In this document: in pieces, positions 8,375-18,274 of the stretch
Position numbering within the stretch: the first letter of the stretch is position 1
Layout: each line of letters opens with the position of its first letter
The notes under the pieces: generated by a model
What the model saw: the letters and a program-made list of their open reading frames with translations, nothing else
Told to the model about the DNA's origin: nothing
Database searches by the model: none
NCBI GenBank assembly: GCA_016209015.1
Contig: JACQWY010000003.1
Span: 155,899-219,898 of the forward strand
Reading direction: 5' to 3'
Source of the DNA: Gammaproteobacteria bacterium
GTDB lineage: Bacteria > Pseudomonadota > Gammaproteobacteria > Ga0077536
Length of the DNA stretch: 64,000 nucleotides
Position numbers and translations under genes: made by a program

Positions 8375-9256
8375 TCACTTCTTCTTCACCGCATACGTCA
8401 CCAGGAAGCGGATGTCCTCGACATCCCGGAAGTGCGCGACATACTCGCCGGGTTTGACCGGAACGAGATCGCCCAGCGCGCCCGTGAAGAGGATCTGCCC
8501 GGGCTGCAGCGTCCAGCCCTGGCCGACGAGCTTGTTGATGAGCCAGAGCAGGGCCTCGTACTGATCGTCCATGACGTTGCGGCCCTTGCCGCGATCGACG
8601 ACGTCGCCGTTGCGCGAAAGCTCGACCAGCACCTCGTTCAGCGCCGCGTGCTGCTTGTCGTCGAGCGGGCGGCCGAGGATGTAGGTCGTCGCGCCGAGGT
8701 TCGTCGCGACGAGGTCGCTCGCGAGCGGCGGCGGGCCGGGTTCGAAGCGCTGGTCGGTGATGACGATTGCCGGCATCGCGGCACGCACGAGACCGGGGAT
8801 CCTGCTCGAGTCCGGGAGCGGCAGGCTCACCGCCTCGTCGAGCACGATCGCGAGCTCGACGCTCATGATCGCCTGCTGGTAGTCGGCGAGATTGACGACC
8901 TGATCGCGCGGGATGCGGCCGGCCCGCGGCACGACCGCCGAGAGCGGCTCCGTGGCGTGGTACTTGTACTGCGCGAGCCGGTTGACGAGCGCCGCGCGGA
9001 AGCCGGCGATGTCGGCCGGCGGATAGTTCGCCTGGACGAGACGACGCTGCAGCCGGTAGGCGGTCGGCAGATCGAACTGTGCGCCGTAGCTCGACAGCAC
9101 GGGGAACGTGTCGTGGCGGCGCGTGACGACGGTGAGCACGTCGCCCCATTCCTCGGTCGCGTCCCAGGCGTGGGCCGGAGACCTGGCGGACGACGCGAGC
9201 AGCACGCAGGCGACGCATGAACGCAGGATATTCGAGTAGCGCGAGATCAATGGCAC
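8375..9256 (-). CDS. Secreted 2-keto-4-pentenoate hydratase-like protein
   Basis: The 293-residue product belongs to the fumarylacetoacetase-fold hydratases (MhpD/2-hydroxypentadienoate hydratase type). Family features are a divalent-metal region with ELAIVLDE, the block RFEPGPPPLASDLVATNLGATTYILG, and the closing GQILFTGALGDLVPVKPGEYVAHF. Unlike the cytoplasmic enzymes it begins with a convincing signal peptide (arginine, then CVACVLLASSA, cleavage near AHA). I therefore place the start at GTG 9256; ATG 9343 would give 29 extra basic residues in front. A periplasmic member of this family is odd. It ends 12 bases from the stop of the hypothetical gene and is divergent from the MmgE/PrpD gene. 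Confidence 0.7.
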   Translation of the reverse strand: MPLISRYSNILRSCVACVLLASSARSPAHAWDATEEWGDVLTVVTRRHDTFPVLSSYGAQFDLPTAYRLQRRLVQANYPPADIAGFRAALVNRLAQYKYHATEPLSAVVPRAGRIPRDQVVNLADYQQAIMSVELAIVLDEAVSLPLPDSSRIPGLVRAAMPAIVITDQRFEPGPPPLASDLVATNLGATTYILGRPLDDKQHAALNEVLVELSRNGDVVDRGKGRNVMDDQYEALLWLINKLVGQGWTLQPGQILFTGALGDLVPVKPGEYVAHFRDVEDIRFLVTYAVKKK

Positions 9257-9419
9257 GGAGTACTTCGCTCTGCGACGGCGCCTGGTTCCGGCTGGCTTGA
9301 CGGCCGGGATCCGGCGCCTTGTAATGGATTCGAGGCGCCGCATTGTAATGGAGATCGCGACGCTGTGAAGGCCGGCCGATCCGGCCTGCCGTGATGCCGA
9401 CCCGGAGCCCAGCCCCCCC

Positions 9420-10808
9420 ATGCCGAAGACCCCGCCGCCGATTACCACGCGCTTCGCCGAATTCGCAGCCGGCCTCGACCCTGCATGCCTCCCGCCCGAG
9501 GCGGTGGCGCGCGCGAAGCTCGCGGTCCTCGACACGCTCGGCATCGCGCTCGCCTCGACGAGCTACGACTTCGCGCATCGCACGGCGAGCGGCGTCGCGG
9601 CGCTCGGCGGTCCGGGCGACAGTCCCGTGATCGGCCTCGGCCTGAAGCTGCCGCTCCGCGACGCGGTGCTGCTGAACGCGACGCTGGCCCACGGCCTCGA
9701 TTTCGACGACACCCACACCGCGAGTACCTCCCATTGCTCGGCGAGCGCCGTCCCGCTCGTGCTCGGCATGAGCCTCGCGACGCGCGCGAGCGGGGCGCGG
9801 GCGATCGCCGCCTACCTGCTCGCCGTCGAGGTCACGGCACGCATCGGCGCGGCGGCCCGCGGCACGCTGCAGAAGCGCGGCTGGCATCCGACCGGCATCG
9901 TCGGCACGTTCGGCTGCGCGGCCGCGGCCTCGTATCTGCTCGATCTGCCGCCGGCGCAGTTCGCGCACGCGCTCGGCGTCGCCTGGAGCGTGACTTCCGG
10001 CAATTTCGAGTTCGTCGCCGACGGCGCGTGGACGAAGCGCATGCATCCGGGCTGGGCCGGCGTCGGCGGCATCACCGCTGCGCATCTCGCGAAAGGCGGC
10101 TTCGTCGGCCCGGGCCGGCCGCTCGAAGGCCGCTTCGGCTTGTTCAATCTCCTCCTCGGCGCGGATTTCCCGGTGGACCCGGAGGCCGTGACCGCGAAGC
10201 TCGGCGCGCCGTTCGAGGTGATGAACATCGCGATGAAGCCCTACCCGGCCTGCCATTTCATCCACGCCTTTGTCGACTGCGCGCTGGCGCTCCGCGAACG
10301 GCATGGTCTGACCGCCTCGTCGATCGCCGGCATCAAGGCGCTGATCCATCCCGATCCCGTCAACGTCGTGTGCGAGCCCGAGGCCGCGAAGCGCCGGCCG
10401 GGCAACGCCTACGAAGCGCAGTTCTCGATTCATTACGTCATCGCGGCGAGCCTCGTGCGCGGCCGCTTCGGCCTCGGCGAGCTCGACGCTGCCGCGCTCG
10501 CGGACCATGAAATCCTCGAGCTCGCCGCACGCGTCGGCTATGGCCACGATCCCGACTCCGCGTTCCCCGCCGCCTACTCCGGCGCGCTGGAGGTGACGCT
10601 GCACGACGGCCGCGTGCTGAAGCATCGGGAGCAGATCAACCGCGGCGCGGCCGACAATCCGCTGTCCGACGCCGAGGTGCACGCGAAGTTCTTCGACAAT
10701 GCGACGCGTGCCGTGAGCCGGGCGCGGGCCGGGCGCATCCTCGCGCTCGTCGAGACGCTCGACACGGCGCCGGACCTCACGGCGCTCGGCGCCGCGCTCG
10801 CCGGCTGA
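9420..10808 (+). CDS. MmgE/PrpD family protein
   Basis: A 462-residue cytoplasmic protein of the MmgE/PrpD family, which includes 2-methylcitrate dehydratase and itaconate-related enzymes. Typical blocks are LDTLGIALAST, LNATLAHGLDFDDTH (the catalytic Asp-rich turn), GWHPTGIVGTFG, DGAWTKRMHPGWA and KPYPACHFIHAFVD. Length is right for the family. The substrate is not known: without prpB or prpC neighbours, methylcitrate dehydration is not supported. The divergent hydratase-like gene may belong to the same pathway, but that is only proximity. Confidence 0.85.
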   Translation: MPKTPPPITTRFAEFAAGLDPACLPPEAVARAKLAVLDTLGIALASTSYDFAHRTASGVAALGGPGDSPVIGLGLKLPLRDAVLLNATLAHGLDFDDTHTASTSHCSASAVPLVLGMSLATRASGARAIAAYLLAVEVTARIGAAARGTLQKRGWHPTGIVGTFGCAAAASYLLDLPPAQFAHALGVAWSVTSGNFEFVADGAWTKRMHPGWAGVGGITAAHLAKGGFVGPGRPLEGRFGLFNLLLGADFPVDPEAVTAKLGAPFEVMNIAMKPYPACHFIHAFVDCALALRERHGLTASSIAGIKALIHPDPVNVVCEPEAAKRRPGNAYEAQFSIHYVIAASLVRGRFGLGELDAAALADHEILELAARVGYGHDPDSAFPAAYSGALEVTLHDGRVLKHREQINRGAADNPLSDAEVHAKFFDNATRAVSRARAGRILALVETLDTAPDLTALGAALAG

Positions 10809-10854
10809 AACCGCCGGCGACGCCCGACAAGACACCGACAACGGGGGAACCGTC

Positions 10855-11682
10855 ATGGCGATCCACGACAATCCGTATCAGACGCCGCAGTCCGTGCTGA
10901 CGAGCGACGTCGATGCCGGCCACAACGGCAACCTCGACGATGCGCTGGCCGGGCGTTACGACTTCGACATCCGCGCCGTGCTCGAGGAGGCGTGGTCGAA
11001 GGTGCCGGGCACGAAGCGGGTGTTCGTGCTCGCGGGGGTCGCCATCTTCGTCTTCGTCATGGTGGCGACGGTCGTGCTGAGGTTCGTCATCCCGGGCGCT
11101 CAGGCCGAGCATCCGGGCTTCTTCGCTCAGGTGACGATGCAGCTCGCACTGACGGTCGTGATCTACCCCTTCATGGTCGGCATGAACATGCTCGGCATCC
11201 GGCGCGCCGCCGGTCTGCCCATCGACGTCGCCCAGGCCTTCGGCTATTTCCATCTCGTCGTGCCGGTGGCGATCGCCGCCGTGCTCGTCACGGTGTCGAC
11301 CATGATCGGCTTCGCGCTGCTCGTACTGCCGGGCATCTATCTGAGCTTCGCGTATCTCTTCACGCTGCCGCTCATCGCCGACAAGAATCTCACGCCCTGG
11401 CAGGCGATGGAGGCCTCGCGGCGCGCGGTCACGCATCACTGGTTCAAGGTGTTCGGTCTCATGGTGATCGTCGGGCTCGCAATCGCGATTCCCGCCATGG
11501 TAGGTTTCGCGCTGTTCGTCGTCGCGGCGAAAGGCGGCATGATCTTCGGCATGCTGGGCCTCGCCTTCCTGCTCGTGCTCTTCGCCGCGATGCTATGGGC
11601 CGGACCGCTCCTCATGATCGCCATCGGCATCCTCTACCGCATCATCTTCGGCATCGAAGAGGAGACCCTGCGTGCCTTCTGA
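10855..11682 (+). CDS. Polytopic membrane protein
   Basis: A 275-residue inner-membrane protein with a polar N terminus (residues 1-50) and about six hydrophobic segments near 56-78, 92-112, 133-152, 155-174, 198-222 and 230-262. The loop KNLTPWQAMEASRRAVTHHW between segments four and five recurs in families of uncharacterised membrane proteins related to the glycerophosphodiesterase membrane domain. GGGGGAAC lies just ahead of the ATG. The following secreted protein gene starts 27 bases downstream and is probably in the same transcript. Function unknown. Confidence 0.75.
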   Translation: MAIHDNPYQTPQSVLTSDVDAGHNGNLDDALAGRYDFDIRAVLEEAWSKVPGTKRVFVLAGVAIFVFVMVATVVLRFVIPGAQAEHPGFFAQVTMQLALTVVIYPFMVGMNMLGIRRAAGLPIDVAQAFGYFHLVVPVAIAAVLVTVSTMIGFALLVLPGIYLSFAYLFTLPLIADKNLTPWQAMEASRRAVTHHWFKVFGLMVIVGLAIAIPAMVGFALFVVAAKGGMIFGMLGLAFLLVLFAAMLWAGPLLMIAIGILYRIIFGIEEETLRAF

Positions 11683-11709
11683 TCCCGCCCCTTGCCCGCC
11701 CCGCCGCTG

Positions 11710-12495
11710 ATGCGCTGCCTCGTCCTGATCTGCCTGCTGCTCGCCGCCGCCGTCGCGGACGCGCGCGTCAAATCCGTCTACGGCGCGCCCGCCGCGGAGG
11801 CACGGACCACGGCCCCCGCGACACCGGAGGAGATCGTACCCGCCGCGCCGGCGCCGGCGGCAGCCGCGAAGCCGCTCCCCCCGCCACCCGCGACGCCCAT
11901 GACCCCCATGACGCCTGCGCCCGCCGCCGTCGACCCGGACGCACCGCCGCCGCCGCCCCCCGCGCCACCCGGTCTCGCGCTCGATGCGCTCGAATACCAG
12001 ATCGTCGCCGCCGTGCTCAAGCAGGGCCTCGAACCCGGCCAGACGCACGTCGTGCTCGCGGGGACGACCGTGCCCGGCCCGGGCCGGCTCGTGAAGAACG
12101 CCGAGGAAGTCGCGAAGGTCGCGAAGCAGCTCGAAGTGCCGCCGGATCTGCTCGACGACTGGGCGAGCCGCAACGCGAAACCCGCGCGGCTCGAGACCGG
12201 TCAGGCGCTCGGCGTCGCCTACGAGCTCATCGGTTTCGAAGACCAGCGGCGATTGTTCTCGAGCGCGGATCCGGCCGCGGGCTGGGCGGCGTTCCACCAT
12301 CGCTACCCGCACGCTCCGCTGCTCATCCGTGTCTCGCGCGCGGGCTTCGACGCGGCGCTCACGCATGCCCTGGTTTACGTCGAGTTCGAGTGCGGGGCAG
12401 AATGCGGCTCCGGCCGCCTCGTCACGCTGCTGCGCACACCGGGCGGCGGTTACGCGGTCAAGGACGGCGCGCTCATCTGGATGACATCACCGTAA
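11710..12495 (+). CDS. Secreted proline-rich hypothetical protein
   Basis: A 261-residue exported protein. The signal peptide ([18 protein letters not shown]) is followed by about 75 residues dominated by Ala and Pro, including a run of prolines, which looks like a spacer through the periplasm or cell wall. The C-terminal 160 residues form a folded domain with three Cys ([12 protein letters not shown]) that I do not recognise. The ATG at 11710 is preferred over TTG 11692 because it begins the signal peptide directly. The LOG-family gene starts five bases after its stop, so the two are translationally linked. Confidence 0.65.
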   Translation: MRCLVLICLLLAAAVADARVKSVYGAPAAEARTTAPATPEEIVPAAPAPAAAAKPLPPPPATPMTPMTPAPAAVDPDAPPPPPPAPPGLALDALEYQIVAAVLKQGLEPGQTHVVLAGTTVPGPGRLVKNAEEVAKVAKQLEVPPDLLDDWASRNAKPARLETGQALGVAYELIGFEDQRRLFSSADPAAGWAAFHHRYPHAPLLIRVSRAGFDAALTHALVYVEFECGAECGSGRLVTLLRTPGGGYAVKDGALIWMTSP

Positions 12496-12500
12496 AGAAC

Positions 12501-13049
12501 ATGAAAAAGATCTGTGTCTTCTGCGGCGCGCGCTCCGGTGCGCGTCCGACCTATGTCGCCGCCGCGCGCGCCTTCGGCCGTCTGCTCGCCGATCGCGGCC
12601 TCGGCCTCGTCTACGGCGGCGGTCGCGTCGGCCTCATGGGCGAGCTCGCGCAGGCCGCGCTCGATCACGGCGGCTACGTCACCGGCGTCATCCCGAGCTT
12701 TCTCAGCCAGCGCGAGCTCCAGCATCCCGGCCTCCACACCTGTCACGTCGTCACCGATCTCATGGAGCGCAAGGCGATGATGATGGAGATCGCGGACGCC
12801 TTCGTCGCACTGCCGGGCGGCATCGGTACGCTCGACGAGGTGCTCGAAGTAATGGCCTGGCGCGGTCTGAAGCGCGTCGACAAACCGATCGGCTTCTTCA
12901 ACGTCGACGACTTCTTCGAGCCCTGGCGCACGACGCTCGGTTACCTCGACCAGGAAGGCTTCGTCGAATCCGCCGAGCTCGGCAAGCTCGTCTACGAGAC
13001 GGAGCCGGAGCGGCTGCTCGAGCGCCTCGGCTTCGGCCCGGTCCGCTGA
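12501..13049 (+). CDS. LOG family nucleotide phosphoribohydrolase
   Basis: A 182-residue member of the LOG/TIGR00730 family (Rossmann fold), which cleaves the N-glycosidic bond of nucleoside 5'-monophosphates; plant relatives activate cytokinins, bacterial ones are mainly nucleotide hydrolases. The signature PGGxGTxxE is present as PGGIGTLDE, with the preceding ERK in LMERKAMMM and the phosphate loop GGGRVGLMG. Length is standard. It starts five bases after the secreted protein and is followed after 18 bases by a HAD phosphatase, together suggesting nucleotide or sugar-phosphate clean-up. Confidence 0.88.
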   Translation: MKKICVFCGARSGARPTYVAAARAFGRLLADRGLGLVYGGGRVGLMGELAQAALDHGGYVTGVIPSFLSQRELQHPGLHTCHVVTDLMERKAMMMEIADAFVALPGGIGTLDEVLEVMAWRGLKRVDKPIGFFNVDDFFEPWRTTLGYLDQEGFVESAELGKLVYETEPERLLERLGFGPVR

Positions 13050-13067
13050 GCTCGACAGAGGACGGAC

Positions 13068-13727
13068 ATGCACCAGGCGGTGATCTTCGACATGGACGGC
13101 GTGCTGATCGATTCCGAGCCCGTCTTCCGCGTCGCCGCGCAGCGCGCGAGCAGCGCGCTCGGCCATACCCTCACGGACGAGTTCTATGCCGAGTTGATCG
13201 GCCTCCCGAACGCCGAGATCGCCGCGGCGCTCGTCGCGACTTTCGGCCCGACGTTCTCGCTCGACGACTTCCGCGGCGCGTTCGAGCAGAACTTCCGGCG
13301 CCACGTCGCGGCGCACGGCCTCGCGCAGAAGCCGGGCGCTCGCGAAATCCTCGTCGAGCTGTCGAGCCGCGAGATCCCGCGTGCCGTCGCGACCTCGACG
13401 CGTTCGCCGCACGCCCAGTACTCGTTGCGCGTCGCCGGCCTCATCGAGCTCCTGCCGATCGTCGTGACGGGCGATCAGGTTTCGCGCGGCAAGCCTGCGC
13501 CCGACATCTTCGTGCGCGCGGCGGATCTCGCCGGCACCGAACCCGCGGCCTGCATCGCAGTCGAAGATTCTTCCGTCGGTGCCCGCGCCGCGGTCGCGGC
13601 CGGGATGTACACGATCCTCGTGCCGGATTTGAAACAGCCGGACGCGGAACTCGCCGGGCTCGTGGACGCCGTCGTCCCCGACATGCCGGCCGCGAGTGCG
13701 CTCATCCGGCAGATGCTCGCGCTCTGA
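13068..13727 (+). CDS. HAD-IA phosphatase (phosphoglucomutase/YniC-like)
   Basis: A 219-residue HAD hydrolase. Motif I is [12 protein letters not shown] with the nucleophile and acid aspartates, motif II is the T of ATSTRS, motif III the K of GKPAPD, and motif IV EDSSVG. The four-helix cap between motifs I and II marks subfamily IA (beta-phosphoglucomutase, YniC, GS1-like). It dephosphorylates or isomerises a small sugar phosphate; which one cannot be read. GAGGACGG ahead of the ATG is a fair ribosome site. It is within a run of five genes in the same direction. Confidence 0.87.
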   Translation: MHQAVIFDMDGVLIDSEPVFRVAAQRASSALGHTLTDEFYAELIGLPNAEIAAALVATFGPTFSLDDFRGAFEQNFRRHVAAHGLAQKPGAREILVELSSREIPRAVATSTRSPHAQYSLRVAGLIELLPIVVTGDQVSRGKPAPDIFVRAADLAGTEPAACIAVEDSSVGARAAVAAGMYTILVPDLKQPDAELAGLVDAVVPDMPAASALIRQMLAL

Positions 13728-13777
13728 GCCGACGCGGCGCGCGACGGCCGCCGCGACCACGAGGACTCACCCGTAAC

Positions 13778-14311
13778 ATGAAGGCCCTGCTCCGCAAGCT
13801 CGAAGCCGTCGACGCCGACATCACGCGGCTCGAGGTCGATGCGATCGTCAATGCCGCGAACGAAAGCCTGCTCGGCGGCGGCGGCGTGGATGGTGCCATC
13901 CATCGCGCGGCGGGTCCGGAGCTGCTCGCGGAATGCGGCACGCTCGGCGGCTGTCCCACGGGTCGTGCGAAGATCACCGCCGGCTACCGCCTGCCGGCCC
14001 GCTACGTCATCCATACCGTCGGCCCGATCTGGGCGGGCGGCGATCACGGCGAGCCGGCGCTGCTCGCGTCCTGCTACCGCGAGTGTTTCGCACTCGCCGC
14101 GGCGCATGCCCTCACGAGCGTCGCTTTCCCGGCGATAAGCTGCGGCGTCTACGGCTATCCCCTGGAGCAGGCGGTCGAGGTCGCGCTCGACACCACGCTC
14201 GAGTGCCTCGCCGCCGAGCCGCGCCTCGAACGCGTCGTCTTCGCCTGCTTCGGGGCCGCCATGCTCGAGATCTACCGCACGCGCCTCGCGGCGCTCGGAC
14301 GTTCGTCATGA
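13778..14311 (+). CDS. Macrodomain ADP-ribose deacetylase (YmdB-like)
   Basis: A 177-residue stand-alone macrodomain. The ADP-ribose pocket is clear: [34 protein letters not shown], followed by [10 protein letters not shown] and the diphosphate loop SCGVYGYP. These proteins remove O-acetyl or ADP-ribosyl groups from ADP-ribose adducts. Its stop overlaps the start of the next gene (ATGA), showing translational coupling. The neighbouring LOG and HAD enzymes also act on nucleotides or sugar phosphates, so this run may be a metabolite-repair set. Confidence 0.9.
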   Translation: MKALLRKLEAVDADITRLEVDAIVNAANESLLGGGGVDGAIHRAAGPELLAECGTLGGCPTGRAKITAGYRLPARYVIHTVGPIWAGGDHGEPALLASCYRECFALAAAHALTSVAFPAISCGVYGYPLEQAVEVALDTTLECLAAEPRLERVVFACFGAAMLEIYRTRLAALGRSS

Positions 14312-15204
14312 CGACGAAACGCCGCACCGCGAAGAAGCCGCAGCCCGCGGCGCGCAACGTGCTCGCGATGATCTACGACTTCGACGGCACGCTGACGCCG
14401 CAGCCGATGCAGGAATACACGGTCCTGCCGCAGCTCGGCATCAAGGGCGAGAAGTTCTGGAGCGAGGTGAACGCCGAGGTCGCGCGCACCGGCGGCGATC
14501 CGATCCTCACCTACATGCGTCTGCTGGTGGAGAAGATCGAGGCGAACAAGGCGCACCTCTCGCGCGAGGTGCTGCGGGACCTCGCGCGGAGCATCGAATA
14601 CTTCCCGGGCGTGGAGAGCTGGTTCGAACGCGTCGAGGACTACGTGCGCGAGCGCTCCGGCGACACCGTCGAGGTCCGTCACTACATCATTTCCGCCGGG
14701 CTCGGCGAGATCCTCGAGGGCATCAGCATCAAGCACCACTTCGAGCGCATCTACGCTTCGCAGTACTACTTCAATCATCACGAGGTCGCCTGCTTCCCGA
14801 CGATCGTCATCAACGACACGAGCAAGACCCAGTACATCTTCCGCATCAACAAGGGGCGCGAGGAAGCGGGCCAGTCCATCAACGAATACATGCCCGAGGA
14901 CGAGCGCCCGATCCCCTTCGGCCACATGCTCTACCTCGGCGACGGCATGACGGACGTGCCGTGCATGACGGTCACGAAGAACTACGGCGGCTTCGCCATC
15001 GCCGTCCACAACCCGCGGCACGCCGCCTCGCTCGCGGTTTGCAGACGCCTCGCCGCGGCGAACCGCATCGACTATTTCGCGCCCGCCGACTACCGGCCCG
15101 GGCGCGTACTCGAGAAACGCGTGCGCACCGTGCTCGATCTGATCATCGCCCGCATCCGCTTCGAGCACGAACGCCACGCCTTCCGCCGCGAGCTCGCCCC
15201 CTGA
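14308..15204 (+). CDS. HAD-superfamily phosphatase
   Basis: A 298-residue cytoplasmic HAD protein. Motif I is [10 protein letters not shown] near residue 26, and motif IV is [12 protein letters not shown] near residue 213; between them lies a helical cap with [13 protein letters not shown] and [13 protein letters not shown]. The C-terminal 70 residues are basic and helical. This layout matches a conserved proteobacterial group annotated only as haloacid dehalogenase-like. Substrate unknown. Its ATG overlaps the TGA of the macrodomain gene. Confidence 0.8.
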   Translation: MTTKRRTAKKPQPAARNVLAMIYDFDGTLTPQPMQEYTVLPQLGIKGEKFWSEVNAEVARTGGDPILTYMRLLVEKIEANKAHLSREVLRDLARSIEYFPGVESWFERVEDYVRERSGDTVEVRHYIISAGLGEILEGISIKHHFERIYASQYYFNHHEVACFPTIVINDTSKTQYIFRINKGREEAGQSINEYMPEDERPIPFGHMLYLGDGMTDVPCMTVTKNYGGFAIAVHNPRHAASLAVCRRLAAANRIDYFAPADYRPGRVLEKRVRTVLDLIIARIRFEHERHAFRRELAP

Positions 15205-15234
15205 GCGCGGCCCGACCACGAGGATTCGAATTCA

Positions 15235-15789
15235 ATGATCTCCCGCCTGTCTCTCGCCCGCACGTTCCAGGCCGCCGTGCTCGGCGGCGCGCTTCTCGCA
15301 CTCGCCGGCTGCGGCGTGACGAAGAGCGTCACGAAGGTCTTCCATGACGACGCGCCCGCGCCGGCGAAGCCCGCGCCGGCCGAAGTCCCGGCCGACTCGC
15401 CGCTCACGCCGCGCGAGCTGCTGACCGCCCGCCTGATCAACGCCCGGGCGGAAGCAAACGCCCCGGCCATCACGGTCGGCAAGTTGATCGAATTCGCGGA
15501 CCGCTCGCTCGCCTGCGACTGCGCCGGCACGCGCTTCGTGAAGTCCTGGGAGCGGCTCGACGGCGGCTATCAGCTCAATACGAACGCGTCCTCCGTGCGG
15601 CCGTTGCGCTTCATGTGCGCCCGTGACGCTCAGGCGCTGAGCTGCTACCTGCAGGACATCGACCGCGGCGCGGCGGTCACGCCGCTCGAGCAGCGCTTCA
15701 TGTCCGGCTCGGAATTCATCCAGTCCATGTACGAGCGGGGCCTGAACTGTCCGCGCACGGAGCCTTGCGCCGAACCCCCGCCCCGGTGA
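15235..15789 (+). CDS. Putative lipoprotein
   Basis: A 184-residue exported protein with lipobox LAGC (lipidated Cys26). After a Pro/Ala spacer (about residues 38-55) comes a small domain with six cysteines in the mature part (ACDCAGT, FMCARDAQALSCYLQD, LNCPRTEPC), which could pair as disulfides in the periplasm. I do not recognise the fold. It follows the HAD gene by 30 bases. No Asp at position +2 after the Cys, so outer-membrane localisation is expected. Confidence 0.65.
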   Translation: MISRLSLARTFQAAVLGGALLALAGCGVTKSVTKVFHDDAPAPAKPAPAEVPADSPLTPRELLTARLINARAEANAPAITVGKLIEFADRSLACDCAGTRFVKSWERLDGGYQLNTNASSVRPLRFMCARDAQALSCYLQDIDRGAAVTPLEQRFMSGSEFIQSMYERGLNCPRTEPCAEPPPR

Positions 15790-16146
15790 TCCCGGCGGCC
15801 GGTACGCCAGGTCGTGAACTGTTTCGCGCACGGCCGTATTGCGGTCCGGCGCCAGGAATCGTCTGATGGCAGGTGCCGCAAGGGATCGCTACAGTCCCGG
15901 GCACCGTACGGCGTTGGAACGCCGACCCGCGGACAATCGACAAATGGGCTGAGCCGGGCAATCAGGGTCAGGGGGGAATTGGCGGGACGATCGCAAGGGC
16001 GTCGGGTGGCGATGCCTCTGCACTGCAGCGCTGTCGAGGTGCTGCGACCCGTCCTGCGCCGACCCTCTCCGCTACGCGATCCACGCTGCCGCCGGCTTTC
16101 GGGCGACCGGTTCACATTGACATCGCGAACAACGAGGAATTAATCC
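15790..16146 (+). other. Gene-free stretch before the PEP-CTERM-like gene
   Basis: About 357 bases between the lipoprotein and the PEP-CTERM-like gene. I see no tRNA, no convincing open frame and no U-tract terminator. The only usable signal is GAGGA a few bases ahead of the ATG at 16147. Confidence 0.5.
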
Positions 16147-16743
16147 ATGACATCCTTCGACAGCACCCGCCGCGGCCTCGGCGCCATGATGGCCCTGGGC
16201 CTTTTCGCCTCTGCGCTGCCGGCCGCACAAGCCGCGACGATGAGCCTCGTCGCCGAGACCGACTCGGCCGCCCAGGGCGGGGTCGTTTCCTATTCGCTGG
16301 TCGCCGACTTCGGCACGATCCTGCTCGGCGGTGCAGCCGACGTCACCTGGGACAGTGCAGTCCTCGAATTCAAGTCCTTCGCGTTCGACGCGGGCTTCGG
16401 CGTGCCGCCCCGCGATACGACCTTCGATGTCACGGAGCTGCAGACGCCGGGATTGTTCTCCGTCGGCTTCGGCAATTTCGGCGGTCTGACGACCACCCCG
16501 GGGCAGACGCTCGGTCATCTGGCGTTCACCGTGACCGCGGCGCAGGGCGCGACGGACATCGGTATCGCCGACAGCCAGAAGTGGGGGCACTTCTTCGATC
16601 TCAACGCCCAGGACGTGATCGTCACCTACACGGGTGCGACAGCGACGGTCATTCCGTCCGCGGTGCCGCTGCCCGGCGCGGTCGTGCTGATGCTGCCGGC
16701 GCTCGCCGGACTCGGGATGCATCGCAGGCGCCGCGCCGCCTGA
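16147..16743 (+). CDS. PEP-CTERM/VPLPA-type sorted surface protein
   Basis: A 198-residue exported protein. The signal peptide runs to about residue 30 (LPAAQAA). The mature part is beta-rich, with SYSLVADFGTILLGGAADVTWD and LGHLAFTVTA resembling cohesin-like adhesive domains. The C terminus has the tripartite sorting signal VPLPG, a hydrophobic stretch (VVLMLPALAGLG) and a basic end (MHRRRRAA), as in PEP-CTERM proteins processed by an exosortase and often linked to extracellular polysaccharide. No exosortase gene is in this window. A second such protein lies at 52427. Confidence 0.78.
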   Translation: MTSFDSTRRGLGAMMALGLFASALPAAQAATMSLVAETDSAAQGGVVSYSLVADFGTILLGGAADVTWDSAVLEFKSFAFDAGFGVPPRDTTFDVTELQTPGLFSVGFGNFGGLTTTPGQTLGHLAFTVTAAQGATDIGIADSQKWGHFFDLNAQDVIVTYTGATATVIPSAVPLPGAVVLMLPALAGLGMHRRRRAA

Positions 16744-16762
16744 AGCGCGCGCCGCCCGCGGC

Positions 16763-18274
16763 TCAGCCCAGCGTGAGCCCGCGGTCCAGCAGCAGACTGC
16801 AGGTGTAGCGCACGCCGAATCCCGTCGCATCCGTCGGCACGTGCGCGAGCCCGCCCTTGCGGTGCGCGGCCGCGAGATCGAGATGGATCCAGGGCAGCTC
16901 GCTGCCGACGAAGCGCGACAGGAAGCGTGCGGCGAGGATCTGATCCGCATCGCCTTCCACGGCGCATTGCTTCACGTCCGCGATCGTGCTCTCCAGCGAC
17001 TTGTCGTAGTCCGCGTCCTGCGGAAACGGCCACACGCGCTCACCGCTCGCCCGCCCCGTCTCGACGAGCAGCGGCAGCCAGTCCTCGCGATTCGTGAACA
17101 CGCCGCTGTAGCTGCGGCCGAGCGAATAAATACACGTCCCGGTGAGCGTCGCGTAGTCGATGACGAGGCGCGGCTTCGTGCGTGCGGCGAGCGCGAGCGT
17201 GTCGGCGAGCACGAGCCTGCCCTCGGCATCGGTGTGGACGATTTCGATGGTCGTGCCGTCGACCGCGGTGACGATGTCGTGGGGCTGATAAGCCTCGGGC
17301 CCGATGTGGTTCGCGGCGATCGCGAGCCAGGCATCGACGGCGAAATCGACCTCCAGCTTCGCGAGCGCGAGCAGCGTGCCGAGCGCGATCGCGCTGCCCG
17401 CCATGTCCTCGTGCATGTCGAGCATGTGGCGATGGGATTTCAGATTCACGCCGCCGGTGTCGAAGCAGATGCCCTTGCCGACGAGTGCGACGGGGGCGCC
17501 GCGCCGGCCGCGCGCCGGCCGGTAGGAGATCTTCGCGATGCCGGCATCCCCGGCCGGGCTGCCGCGTACGACAGCGAGGAAGGCGCCCGCGCCGCGCCGC
17601 TTCAGCGCCGCGACATCGAGGAACTCGAAACCGAGCCTCTGCTCTGCGGCGAGCCCGGCCAGGAATTCGCGATAGTGTCCCGGCGTGAGCTCGTTCGGCG
17701 GCAGCGCGGCGAGATAACGCGCGACCGCATTGCCCCCGGCTTCGGCGAACGCGCGCGCGAACGCAGGCGACGCGTCGCAGCCGAAGAGCCGCAGGCGCAG
17801 CGTGCGCGCCGGCCGGCGCTCGCGTTTGTAGCAGGGCATGGGCGCGGCCTTCGCGAGCAGCGCGCTGAGCACGATTTCCATGATCCGTTCGCCCGCCTCG
17901 CCCCAGCCCTCGACGCTCACGCCGACGTCCTGGGCGCCGGTGTCCCAGACCAGACCGACGAGCCGGCGGGCGAGACCGAGCAACTCGAACGTGCTCGCCT
18001 CGGCGCGGGCCGCGGCGAGCACGGCGCGCGTGCCGCGCGCGTTCGGCAGATCGAGCGTGCACGGTTCACCCGCGTCCTCGCTGCCCGGCCGGCGCAGGCG
18101 TCTGCCGAGCAGCGCGCCGTAGGGCAGATCCGGCGAGCGCCGCCGCCGCCGCGTGCGCTCGCACGAGAGCACGATCCATGCGCCGAGCCGATCTACGGCC
18201 GCGCGATCGGCGGGCGCCGTGCTCACGTCCATCTTCGTCGGCGGCAGCATCGCCGCGTCGTGCTTCGGACTCAT
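16763..18274 (-). CDS. M17 leucyl aminopeptidase family protein
   Basis: A 503-residue cytosolic zinc/manganese aminopeptidase of family M17. The catalytic C-terminal half carries VGKGICFDTGG (metal-binding Lys and Asp), the LDMHEDMAGSA block (Asp ligand) and HTDAEGRLVLAD, the family signature NTDAEGR with His in place of Asn. The N-terminal half is diverged and Arg-rich, so it is not clearly orthologous to PepA or PepB. The ATG at 18274 is chosen; an ATG at 18316 in the same frame is less likely. It is convergent with the PEP-CTERM gene and divergent from aceE. Confidence 0.85.
   Translation of the reverse strand: MSPKHDAAMLPPTKMDVSTAPADRAAVDRLGAWIVLSCERTRRRRRSPDLPYGALLGRRLRRPGSEDAGEPCTLDLPNARGTRAVLAAARAEASTFELLGLARRLVGLVWDTGAQDVGVSVEGWGEAGERIMEIVLSALLAKAAPMPCYKRERRPARTLRLRLFGCDASPAFARAFAEAGGNAVARYLAALPPNELTPGHYREFLAGLAAEQRLGFEFLDVAALKRRGAGAFLAVVRGSPAGDAGIAKISYRPARGRRGAPVALVGKGICFDTGGVNLKSHRHMLDMHEDMAGSAIALGTLLALAKLEVDFAVDAWLAIAANHIGPEAYQPHDIVTAVDGTTIEIVHTDAEGRLVLADTLALAARTKPRLVIDYATLTGTCIYSLGRSYSGVFTNREDWLPLLVETGRASGERVWPFPQDADYDKSLESTIADVKQCAVEGDADQILAARFLSRFVGSELPWIHLDLAAAHRKGGLAHVPTDATGFGVRYTCSLLLDRGLTLG

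Noticed and set aside
8262..10871. An 869-residue minus-strand frame antisense to the MmgE/PrpD gene
   Set aside because: No recognisable domain, Arg/Ala-rich shadow composition, and it covers a well-supported gene.
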